From Aegilops tauschii subsp. strangulata (taxonomy: Eukaryota > Streptophyta > Magnoliopsida > Poales > Poaceae), in NCBI RefSeq assembly GCF_002575655.3, contig NC_053041.3:372975054-373039053 (forward strand): DNA of 64,000 nucleotides. Direction: 5' to 3'. The notes below the pieces were generated by a model. That model was not told the origin of the DNA and searched no databases. It saw only the letters and a list, made by a program, of their open reading frames with translations. Every line of letters starts with the position of its first letter. The first letter of the stretch is position 1. This document shows positions 55,060-64,000 of this stretch, in pieces. The position numbers and the translations under genes were made by a program.

Positions 55060-55365
55060 CTAGAGATGGATAATATGCTCTTGATGCATAATATTTTCGT
55101 GGGTAAGGTACTTATTTTGTATGCGAACTATTTCAATGATGCGAAAGGCTTCAATCTCAACAGGGGTAAGGTGAGCAAGGTAAGGTTTAAGGATATCTTC
55201 CTCTTCCTCCTCGGCAGGTAGTGCTTGTTCTACCATCAAAGGTGGATCTACGGTGGCCTCCTTGCCCTTGTCTCCCTTGACGACGTCCGTAGGCTCCTCC
55301 CTCTTCAGCTCGATCTTCATCAACCAAGCATCTTCTTCCATGTTGTTGGAGGAGGAGGAAGACAT
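55060..55365 (-). CDS. Accessory ORF downstream of pol in the Gypsy element
   Basis: An intact 101-codon ORF from ATG 55365: SSSSSNNMEEDAWLM start, a Lys/Glu-rich acidic middle with PAEEEEEDILKPYLAHL, then EIEAFRIIEIVRIQN, probably helical. It is in sense with the element, in the position where Athila-type elements often carry an extra (env-like) ORF, but no signal peptide or membrane segment is visible, so it is not an envelope gene. Similar ORFs are common in Triticeae Gypsy elements; function unknown. Confidence 0.55.
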   Translation of the reverse strand: MSSSSSNNMEEDAWLMKIELKREEPTDVVKGDKGKEATVDPPLMVEQALPAEEEEEDILKPYLAHLTPVEIEAFRIIEIVRIQNKYLTHENIMHQEHIIHL

Positions 55366-55706
55366 GAGACGTGGCTTGATAAATCAAACAGAAAACAACA
55401 AGAAAAGAGAACAGAGGATTTCTCCGTGATACGGTGATCAACAGGCTTGCGAAGTATATATAGATTTTTTTTATCTTGGAGGACAAGCATACGGTAGAAA
55501 AACGGAGTCCGGAAGGTGTCCCAGGTGGGCATAACCCACCTGGGCGTGCCAGGCTGCTTGGCGCGCCCTGGTGTCTTGTGCCCACCAGGGTATGCTTCCT
55601 GGAAGTTTCTTTATTTCCTAAATTTTTAAATATTCCAAAACTGATAAAAAATATTTTTGCGGATTTTTCGGAGTCCGTTTACTTACCGTATCATGTACCT
55701 CCTTAT

Positions 55707-56881
55707 TTTCACGATTCTAGAGTGTTCCGAAAGGACTCTTTTATGTGTTCTTCCGGTGTCAAAGTTTGGATAATATTACTTTCAACATTAATGGGTGTAC
55801 CTGAGATATAATGTTTTATTCGTTGCCCATTGACAACCTTCGGGTTAGTACCTTCGGAGTTATTTATTTTGATGGCTCCAGACTGATAAACCTCCTCGAT
55901 AACATAGGGGTCTTCCCATTTTCAGAGGAGTTTTCCTGCAAAGAATCTAAAACGAGAGTTGTACAAAAGAACATATTCTCTGACTTTAAACTCACGCTTT
56001 TGGATTCTTTTGTCAAGCCATCTTTTAACTTTTTCTTTGAATAATTTTGCATTTTCATAAGCTTGGGTTCTCCATTCATCTAAAGAGCTAATATCAAATA
56101 ACCTCTTTTCACCAGCAAGTTTGAAATCATAATTGAGCTCTTTGATGGCCCAATATGCTTTATGTTCTAACTCAAGAGGCAAATGACAAGCTTTTCCATA
56201 AACCATTTCATATGGAGACATACCCATAGGATTTTTATATGCTGTTCTATAAGCCCAAAGTGCATCATCTAATTTCTTAGACCAATTCTTCCTGGACCTA
56301 TTGACAGTCTTTTGCAAAATTAATCTTATTTCTCTATTGCTAAGTTCAACTTGACCACTAGACTGAGGATGATAAGGTGATGCAATTCTATGGTTAACAT
56401 CATACTTGGCAAGCATTTTATGGAAAGCACCATGAATAAAGTGTGAACCACCATCAGTCATTAAATATCTAGGGACTCCAAACCTTGGGAAAATAACTTC
56501 CTTAAGCATTTTAATAGAGGTGTTGTGATCAGCACTACTGGTTGGAATAGCTTCTACCCATTTAGTAACATAATCAATAGCAACCAAAATATGTGTATAC
56601 CCTTTAGAGGAAGGAAAAGGTCTAATGTAATCAAATCCCCAAACATCAAATGGTTCAACAGCAAGTGAATAATTCATAGGCATTTCTTGACGCTTACCGA
56701 TATTACCTATTCTTTGACATTCATCACAAGATAAGACGAACTTACGGGCATCCTTGAAGAGAGTAGGCCAATAAAATCCAGATTGCAATACCTTGTGAGC
56801 AGTTCTATCTCCAGCATGATGCCCTCCATAAGCTTCGGAGCGACATTTCCGTAGGATTTGTCCCTGTTCATGCTCAGGTAC
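55707..56881 (-). pseudogene. Gypsy integrase region
   Basis: From the solo-LTR border down: zinc-finger region with a CDECQRIG Cys pair, then the DDE core with Asp in GFDYIRPFPSS, Asp in LMTDGGSHFIHG and Glu in GQVELSNREI. The C-terminal part follows: PLELEHKAYWAIKELN, DEWRTQAYENAKLFKEK and LLYNSRFRFFAGKLL. A TGA at 55922-55924 interrupts it, after which KWEDPYVIEEVYQSGAIKI continues in frame to 55707. The DDE residues remain, but the nonsense codon and the solo LTR inserted upstream disrupt the gene. No chromodomain. Confidence 0.9.
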
Positions 56882-57483
56882 TGTCGTGGAATTGTCACGG
56901 CAGATGTCCTAATGTGAGGACTTATTCATGAGGCCAGCGCATCTATGTGGTAGCTTGAGAGGGGTTGATCGGGATGAGAGACGCGAGGCGGATCAACGCA
57001 CAAGACAAGGATTTACACAGCTTCAGGCCCCGGGAAACATCATCTGGTAATATCCCTACATGCTGTTTGTGGCTAGGTCTCATTATGCTCATGAGGGAGT
57101 CTCCGCATAAGCCGGCTCCCCTTTAGTTTTGTCTAGCCTTAGCGATTATTTTCTTCCTTGTCCCTCTTGGGGTGCCCTGCCCCTCCTTATATATGTTGAA
57201 GGGGCGGGTTACATGACTAGTCCTAGTAGGATTAGGATTACTCTATTACAAGTGGAGTCCTAGTCTTGCTTCCTTTGTAGGAGAAGATTCCTTATGCCTT
57301 TCCTCTTAAGCCGGCCCACCTTCATATGAACCGGCCTTCTGGGCCTTGGGCCTTGTCATCCATCTGAAACACCCGCTGGGTCACCAGTGAGTCACCAATC
57401 CTCCGGCGGGTTACCAATGAAACACCAAGTCCTAGCCGGGTCATATATCCGGCCGGGTCATACTGCGGGGTATATCCCCGACA
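56882..57483 (-). mobile_element. Solo LTR, 602 bp, with GGTAC target duplication
   Basis: On the - strand starts TGTCGGGGATATACC and ends CAATTCCACGACA; TGTCG and CGACA are short inverted ends. The flanking 5 bp are identical: GGTAC at 56877-56881 and GGTAC at 57484-57488. There is no internal domain, so it is a solo LTR left after recombination between the two LTRs of an element that inserted into the Gypsy pol gene. Confidence 0.95.
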
Positions 57484-57949
57484 GGTACACAACGTCTAAT
57501 AATACCATCTACTCCTTCTTCATAAAGATGTGGGTCATCCCAAAAGTAATGTCTTAAATCATAGAAGATTTTTTTTCTTTTGTTTGTATGTAAAGCTAGG
57601 TGGTAAATATTTAGCAACAATGTAATTAGCATAATCAGCATACCAAGGAGTATTATGAGCAACATTTATTGCAGCTAACTCCTCATCAGGAAAACTATCA
57701 TCAATAGGTAGTGGGTCATCAGGCACATTTTCAAGCCTAGATAGATTATCAGCTACGGGGTTCTCAGCTCCTTTTCTATCAATGATATGTAAATCAAATT
57801 CTTGTAACAAGAGAACCCATCTAATAAGTCTAGGTTTAGCATCTCTTTTCCATAAGATATTTAATAGCAGCATGGTCTGTGTGAACAGTTACTTTGGAAT
57901 CAACAATATAAGTTCTAAATTAATCACAAGCAAACACTACTGCTAAGAA
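57484..57949 (-). pseudogene. Gypsy RNase H region
   Basis: Follows the RT domain. YATTEK is at the end of the RT ORF, then a stop and frameshift, then [20 protein letters not shown] and [20 protein letters not shown], the usual C-terminal RNase H and linker signature. Then HYFWDDPHLYEEGVDGIIRRCVP leads towards integrase, interrupted at 57484 by the solo LTR. Several frame breaks. Confidence 0.85.
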
Positions 57950-59398
57950 TTATTTTTCAGTAGTAGCATAATTTCTTTGAGCACTGTCTAGAGTTTTACT
58001 AGCATAATGAATAGCATTCAGTTTCTTATCAACTCTTTGTCCTAGAACAACACCAACAGCATAATCACTAGCATCACACATAATTTCAAAAGGCAAGTTC
58101 CAATCAGGTGGTTGAACAAAAGGTGCCGAAATTAAGGCTTTCTTGAGTGTATCAAAGGCTTCTAAACAATCATCATAAAAAACAAAAGGAATATCCTTTT
58201 GCAAAAGATTCGTAAGAGGCCTAGAAATTTTAGAAAATTCTTTAATAAATCTCCTATAGAAACCAACATGACCTAAGAAACTACGAATACCTTTTATATC
58301 TTTAGGACATGGCATTTTCTCAATTGCATCAGACTTAGCTTGGTCCACTTCAATACCTCTTTCAGAAATTTTATGACCCAAGACAATGCCTTCATTAACC
58401 ATAAAGTGGCACTTCTCCCAATTCAAGACAAGATTTGTTTGTTCACATCTCTGCAAAACTCGCTCAAAATTGCTTAAACAATCATCAAAAGACTTCCCAT
58501 AAACAGAGAAGTCATCCATGAAAAGCTCAACAATCTTTTCACAAAAGTCAGAGAATATAGCAGTCATACATCTTTGAAAGGTAGCAGGTGCATTACATAA
58601 ACCGAAAGGCATACGTTTATAAGCATAGGTTCCAAAAGGACAAGTAAAAGTGGTCTTTTCTTGATCAGGTTGAGAAACAGGTATTTGTGAAAAACCAAAA
58701 TATCCATCAAGGAAGCAAAAGTGTGTGTGCTTAAATAATCTTTCAAGCATTTGATCAATAAAAGGTAGAGAGTAATGATCTTTTCTAGTTGCTTTATTTA
58801 ATTTTCTAAAATCAATTACCATCCTATAGCCTGTAACAATTCTTTGTGGAATAAGTTCATTCTTATCATTAGGAACAACAGTTATACCTCCCTTCTTAGG
58901 GACACAATGAACAAGACTTACCCGTCTACTATCAGCTATAGGATAGATTATACCTACTTCTAGAAGTTTTAATATTTCCGTTCTTACCACTTCTTTCATC
59001 TTCGGGTTCAACCGATGTTGGTGATCAACAACGGGTTTAGCATCAGGTTCCATATTAATTTTGTGCTGACATAGAGTGGGACTAATGCCCTTAAAATCAT
59101 CGAGAGTATATCTAATAGCAGCCTGGTGCTTCCTTAGAACTTTCAATAATCTTTCTTCTTCATGTTCTGAAAGGTTAGCACTAATAATAAAAGGATATAT
59201 TTTCTTTTCATCAAGATAAGCATATTTCAAAGTGTCTGGCAATTGTTTTAAGTCAAACACAAGATCACCTTTGGGTGGAGGAGGACCTCCTAGAGTTTCA
59301 ATAGGCAAATTGTGTTTAAGTAGATGACATTGTTCAAAGAAAATCTTATCTATTCCATTTCTTTCATGCATATGTAAATCATCTTCATGGTTTAGCAA
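57950..59398 (-). pseudogene. Gypsy reverse transcriptase region
   Basis: A 482-codon open frame. RT motifs: YRMVIDFRKLNKATRKDHYS, then PFGLCNAPATFQRCM, then FMDDFSVYGKS (the YxDD box, here FMDD), then the thumb and RNase H start (IMCDASDYAVGVVLGQ). The catalytic Asp pair is present. Upstream PPPPKGDLVFDLKQLP is the linker after protease. The frame is broken at both ends relative to the expected polyprotein. Confidence 0.93.
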
Positions 59399-61060
59399 AA
59401 TATTGTTCTAAAGGTTCGGTAGGTGGTACAACAATAGAAGCAAGACCAATTAATTCATCCTTACTAGGCAATTCTTTTTCATGAATCTTTCTACTAAACT
59501 TGGAAAAATTAAACTCATGAGACTCATCACCAAAGCTAACACCGACAGTTTGTTTCTTACAGTCTATTCTAGCATTAACGGTGTTCAAGAAAGTCTACCA
59601 AAGATAATGGGACAAAAGTCATCTTGTGGGGAACCAAGAACAAGAAAATCAGTAGGGTATTTTATTTTCCCACACAAGACTTCAACATCTCTAATAATCC
59701 CAATTGGTGATATAATGTCTCTATTAGCAAGTTTAATAGTAAGATCTATGTCTTCTATCTCTGCGGGTGCTATGTCTTTCATAATTTCTTGATATAAGGT
59801 GTAAGGAATAGCACTCACACTAGCACCTATGTCACATAAACCATGATAATAGTGATCTCCTATTTTAACTGAGATGACGGGCATGCCAACTACAGGTCTA
59901 TGTTTATCCTTTTTATCAGGGTTGTCAATTCTAGCAGCTTCTTCACAGAAGTAAATAACATGCCCATCCATATCTTCTTCCAAGAGATCTTTAACCATAG
60001 CAATACTAGGTTCTACTTTAATTTGTTCATCTGGTTTAGGTGTTCTAATATAGCTTTTGTTAACCACAGTTGAAACATTAGCATGTTCCTTTATCCTAAC
60101 AAGGAAAGGTGTTTTCTCAATATAAGCAGAAGGAACAACTGGATCAACATTGTAAAGTATAGTTTCTTGTTTAACTGGTACTAGTTCCTTGATTTCTTCT
60201 TTAATAGGTGGGTGATATTTAAACCACTTCTCTTTAGGGAGATCAACATGAGTAGCAAATGATTCACAAAAGGAGGCTACTATCTCAGAGTCAAGTCCAT
60301 ATTTAGTGCTAAACTTTTGAAAAGCATCGGTATCCATAAAAGATTTAACACAATCATATTTAATTTTGATACCTGAATCTTTACCTTCATCGAGTTCCCA
60401 ATCATCAGAGTTGCGTTTAATTCTTTCCAAAAGATCCCACCGGAATTCAATAGTCTTCTTCATAAAAGAACCAGCACAACAAGTATCAAGCATGGTTTGA
60501 TCATTACGAGAAAGCCGAGCATAAAAATTCTGGATAATAATTTCTCTCGAGAGCTCATGATTGGGGCATGAATATAACATTGACTTAAGCCTCCCCCAAG
60601 CTAGAGCGATACTTTCTCCTTCACGAGGCCAAAAATTATATATATAATTCCGATCACGATGAACTAGATGCATAGGATAATTTTTTTGGTAGAACTCCAA
60701 TTTCAATCGATTCCAATTCCAAGATCCAATATCATCGCATAGCCTATACCATGCCAATGCTTTTCCCTTCAAATATAAAGGGAAAACCTTCTTCATAACC
60801 TCATCTCTGGGTAAACCTGCAAGTTGAACAATCCACAATTTTTTTCTACATATATCAAGTGCATATCAGGATGTTCGGTTCCATCTCCTGCATAAGGATT
60901 AGCTAGCAGTTGTTCTATCATACCCGAAGGAATTTCATATTCAATATTTTCAGTAGGTGCAGTAGGTTGAGAGGTAGCTAATTGTGGTTCCGGTCAAGGT
61001 GAAGATACCCCGAACAAAGCCCTCAAAGGATTGTTTTCCGTAGTAAGAAGTAACATTAAA
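59385..61060 (-). pseudogene. Gypsy gag and protease region
   Basis: Gag begins on the - strand near 61060 (NNPLRALFGVSSP), with a stop after it, and continues IPSGMIEQLLANPYAGDG. A one-base frameshift near 60840 leads into the 417-codon frame 60838-59585: KGKALAWYRLCDDIGSWNWN, GESIALAWGRLKSMLYSCPN (retrotransposon gag core), ending with the protease GLCDIGASVSAIPYTLYQE, where DIGAS is the active site. Another frameshift near 59588 leads into 59588-59385 (FLNTVNARIDCKKQ type linker). No zinc knuckle was seen. Confidence 0.88.
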
Positions 61061-61127
61061 TTTCAGCACACTATATAAATGTTTCCTTACCAAATTCCAC
61101 TTACCAAAGGCGCTTCACTCCCCGACA

Positions 61128-61147
61128 ACAGCGCCAGAAAATAGCCT
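61128..61147 (-). other. Gypsy primer-binding site (tRNA-Asp type)
   Basis: On the - strand CTGGCGCTGTTGTCGGGGA starts a few bases after the LTR end. Plant tRNA-Asp primer sites read TGGCGCCGTTGCCGGGGA, so two substitutions are present. Confidence 0.78.
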
Positions 61148-62668
61148 TGATGACCCACAAGTATATGGGATCAATTGTAGCTCTTTCCGATAAGTAAGAG
61201 TGTCGAACCCAACGAGGAGCAGAAGGAAATGACAAGTGGTTTTCAGCAAGGTAATATCTGCAAGTACTGAAATTGTAAGTAGCGGAGTAGTTTGATAGCA
61301 AGATAATTTGTAACGAGCAAGTAACGATAGTAGTGAAAAAAGTGCAGCAAGGTAGCCCAATCCTTTTGAGGCAAAGGATAGGCCAAAACGGTCTCTTATG
61401 ATAAGCAAAGCGTTCTTGAGGGTACACGGGAATTTCATCTAGTCACTTTCATCATGTTGGTTTAATTCGTGTTCGGTACTTTGATAATTTGATATGTGGG
61501 TGGACCGGTGCTTAGGTGCTGTTCTTACTTGAACAAACCTCCTACTTATGATTAACCCACCTGCAAGCATCCGCAACTATGAGAAAAGTATTAAGAATAA
61601 ATTCTAACCATAGCATTAAACTTTTGGATCCAATCGGTCCCTTACGGAATAGCGCATAAACTGGGGTTTAAGCTTCTGTCACTCTCGCAACCCATCATCT
61701 AATTGCTACTCCAGAATGCATTCCCTTAGGCCCAAATATGGTGAAGTGTCATGTAGTCGACGTTCACATGACACCACTAAGGGAATCACAACATACATAC
61801 TATCAAAATATCGAACACATATCAAATTCACATGATTACTTGCAACATGATTTCTCCCGTGACCTCAAGAACAAAAGTAACTACTCACAGATAATAATCA
61901 TGCTCAAGATCAGAGGGGTATTAAATAGCATATTGGATCTGAACATATAATCTTCCACCGAATAAACCATATAGTAATCAACTACAAGATGTAATCAACA
62001 CTACTAGTCACCCACCAGCACCAATCTATAGTTCCGGTAACAAGATTGAACACAAGAGATGAACTAGGGTTTGAGATGAGATGGTGTTGTTGAAGATGTT
62101 GATGTAGATTTCCCTCCCCAAGATGGGAGAGTTGTAGGTGATGATGATGACGATGATTCCCCCCTCCGGGAGGGAAGTTCCCCCGACCGAATCACTCCGC
62201 CGGAGGGCAAAAGTGTTCCTGCCCAAGTTCTGCCTCGAGACGGCGGCGCTCCGTCCCGAAAGTCCTCCCCTTATTATTTCTAGGTCAAAATGACCTATAT
62301 ACCAGAAGATGGGCACTAGAGGTGGGCCTGGGTGAGCACAACCCATCAGGGTGCGCCTGGGCTCCCTGGCGCGCCCAGGTGGGTTGTGCCCACCTAGTGG
62401 GCCCCCTCTGGTAGTTATTTGCTCCAATATTCCTTAAATATTCCATAAAAAATCTCCTTGAAGTTTCAGCTTGTTTGGAGTTGTGCAAAATAGGTAGCCT
62501 GACGTAGCTTTTCCAGATCCAGATTTCCAGCTGCCGGAATTCTCCCTCTTTGTGTATACCTTGCATATTATGAGAGAAAAGGAATTAGAATTACTCCAAA
62601 TAGCATTATTATGGATAAAAAACATTATAGATATCAGTAAGAAAACATGATGCAAAATGGACGTATCA
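61148..62668 (-). repeat. 5' LTR of the Gypsy element, 1521 bp
   Basis: On the - strand it starts TGATACGTCCATTTTGCATC (62668) and ends at 61148 with ATATACTTGTGGGTCATCA. TG..CA ends are present. The next bases on the right are CGACA, but the matching left flank is lost, so no target duplication can be checked. Confidence 0.9.
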
Positions 62669-62750
62669 CGACACTTATGTCAAAAGGCTTCAGCCTGATA
62701 AGCTCGAACCCAAATCGGAGAAGTGCGTCTTCATAGGATACCCTGAGGAA

Positions 62751-63287
62751 ATGATTGGGTGCACCTTCTACCACAGATCCGAAGGCAAGATCTTTGTTGC
62801 TAAGAATGGATCCTTTCTAGAGAAGGAGTTTCTCTCGAAAGAAGTGAGTGGGAGGAAAGTAGAACTTGATGAGGTAATTGTACCTTCTCTCAAATTGGAA
62901 AGTAGCACATCAGAGAAATCCGCTCCCGTGATGCCTACACCAACTAGAGAGGAAGCTAATGATGTTGATCATGAAACTTCGGATCAAGTTACTACTAGAC
63001 CTCGTAGGTCGAATAGAGCATGTTTCGTACCAGAGTGGTACGGTAATCCTGTCCTGGAAGTCACGTTATTAGACCATGGCGAACCTACGAACTATGACGA
63101 AGCTATGATGAGCCCAGATTCCGATAAATGGCTCGAGGCCATGAAATCTGAGATAGGATCCATGTATGAGAACAAAACATGGACTTTTGTGGACTTGGAC
63201 GATGATCAGCAAGCCATTGAGAATAAATGGATCTTCAATAAAAGACAGACGCTGATGGTAATGTCACTAACACAGCTCGACTTGGCG
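62751..63287 (+). pseudogene. Copia integrase C-terminus / RT start fragment
   Basis: An open frame of 179 codons with YHRSEGKIFVAKNGSFLEK, a Ser/Thr-rich linker with PRRSNRACFVPEWYG, and the start of RT (LEAMKSEIGSMYENKTWTFV). It ends at a frameshift after ENKWIFNKRQT. Very close to known Angela/BARE pol sequence, so it is a fairly young copy. Confidence 0.9.
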
Positions 63288-63538
63288 TGAAAGGTTTTTG
63301 ACAAGTTCAAGGGGTTGACTATGATGAGACTTTCCCACCCGTAGCGATGCTTAAGTCAGTCCGAATCATGTTAGCAATTGCCGCATTTTATAATTATGAA
63401 ATCTAGCAAATGGACGTCAAAACTGCATTCCTTAATGGATTTCTTAAAGAAGAGTTGTATATGATGCAACCAGAAGGTTTTGTCGATCCAATAGGTGCTA
63501 ACAAAGTGTGCAAGCTCTAGTGATCCATCTATGGACTG

Positions 63539-63958
63539 GTGCAAGCATCTCGGAGTTGGAATATACACTTTGATGAGGTGATCAAAGCATATGGATTTAT
63601 ACAGACTTATGGTGAAGCCTGTATTTACAAGAAAGTGAGTGGGAGCTCTGTAGCATTTATGATATTATATGTGGATGACGTATTGTTGATTGGAAATGAT
63701 ATAGAATTTCTGGATAGCATAAAAGGATACTTGAATAAGAATTTTTCAATGAAAGACCTCGGTGAAGCTGCTTATATATTGGGCATCAAGATCTATAGGG
63801 ATAGATCGAGACGCTTAATAGGACTTTCACAAAGCACATACCTTGACAAAGTTTTGAAGAAGTTCAAAATGGATCAGTCAAAGAAAGGGTTCTTGCCTAT
63901 GTTACAAGGTGTGAAATTGAGTCAAACTCAAAGCCCGACCACTGCAGAAGATAGATAG
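63539..63958 (+). pseudogene. Copia reverse transcriptase core fragment
   Basis: A 139-codon open frame: GEACIYKKVSGSSVAFMILY then VDDVLLIGND, FSMKDLGEAAYILGIKIYRD and RLIGLSQSTYLDKVLKKF. Both Asp residues of YVDD are kept. TAG 63956-63958 interrupts it where AEDREKM is expected; the homologous frame continues to the window edge (PYASAIGSI). Confidence 0.92.
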
Positions 63959-64000
63959 AAAATGAAAGTCATTCCCTATGCCTCAGCCATAGGTTCTATC

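Larger units (their letters stand above)
53073..62668 (-). mobile_element. Athila-type Gypsy LTR retrotransposon, truncated at its 3' LTR
   Basis: Order on the - strand: 5' LTR 61148-62668, tRNA-Asp-type primer site, gag-protease, RT, RNase H, integrase, accessory ORF, polypurine tract, 3' LTR (only 53073-53356 left). The polyprotein has several frameshifts and stops. RT has FMDDFSVYG, typical of Athila relatives, and no chromodomain follows the integrase. The left part of the 3' LTR is replaced by the CACTA end. On the right it interrupts a Copia pol at 62668/62669. Confidence 0.9.
62669..64000 (+). mobile_element. Angela/BARE-1-type Copia pol, interrupted and running off the window
   Basis: Right after the Gypsy LTR the frame reads TYVKR-like integrase C-terminal sequence (LEPKSEKCVFIGYPEE), then KIFVAKNGSFLEKEFLSKE, then [58 protein letters not shown], and ILYVDDVLLIGND with the YVDD box near 63670. 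Breaks: a frameshift near 63248, a TGA near 63288, a TAG near 63404 (EIQM normally EIWQM), a stop near 63520 and a TAG at 63956. The part of pol upstream of this is not next to the left side of the Gypsy element, because that side is truncated. Confidence 0.93.

Overview
The window is nuclear DNA from a grass, almost certainly a Triticeae (wheat, Aegilops or barley-type) chromosome. Evidence: BARE-1/Angela-type Copia pol at the right edge, an Athila-type Gypsy element with grass-type LTRs, CACTA ends with subterminal repeats, GT..AG introns, and no bacterial gene organisation. It is transposon-dominated. No complete, clearly host-located gene was found, but one intact multi-exon gene lies inside a transposon.

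Left two thirds (about 1-43439) is a head-to-tail array of Helitron-like units, all on the + strand. Eleven times a 3' terminus (hairpin CCCGTTGCAACGCACGGG, about 10 nt, then CTAG or a variant) directly abuts a 5' terminus (TCTTTCCCTAATAATAAAGC... then GGATTGACTTTGTCGGGTT). I call the units U1 2286-12764, U2 12765-14176, U3 14177-17740, U4 17741-21623, U5 21624-25850, U6 25851-27832, U7 27833-28799, U8 28800-30608, U9 30609-34644, U10 34645-37002 and U11 37003-43439. A further partial array lies left of 2286. Ten of the 11 units carry a conserved core RAGGTGGTAYTAAT about 70-135 bp from the 5' end.

Cargo of the units: U1 has the first exon of a COQ5-like gene, an intact 9-exon Ulp1-like cysteine protease gene (499 aa predicted, His/Asp/Gln/Cys all present), a second downstream multi-exon ORF, and a broken N-terminal part of a Helitron Rep/Helicase gene with its own TATA box and leader intron. 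U5 is a decayed relative of U1 that keeps the Ulp1 exons and the U1 tail; U4 keeps a further Ulp1 fragment. U3 carries a UDP-glucose 6-dehydrogenase pseudogene. U9 carries PRP39 exons. U6, U7 and U8 carry a U6-snRNA-like promoter cassette (USE, then exactly 24 nt, then TTTATATA) next to tRNA-like sequence on the - strand.

The array ends (43439/43440) inside a decayed BARE-1-type Copia element on the - strand (43440-46113). Then come a Gypsy LTR fragment, an isolated last exon of a DUF295-type gene (47149-47681), a DUF4283-type pseudogene with two in-frame stops (48514-49383) between related direct repeats, and the right-hand part of a CACTA transposon (about 50590-53072). The CACTA abuts a truncated 3' LTR of an Athila-type Gypsy element on the - strand (53073-62668). 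That element has gag-protease, RT, RNase H, integrase, a small accessory ORF and a nested 602-bp solo LTR with a perfect GGTAC target duplication. The Gypsy element itself interrupts an Angela/BARE-type Copia pol (62669 to the right edge).

Most coding remnants are broken. The parts that look potentially active are the U1 Ulp1-like gene and the U6/U7/U8 promoter cassettes.
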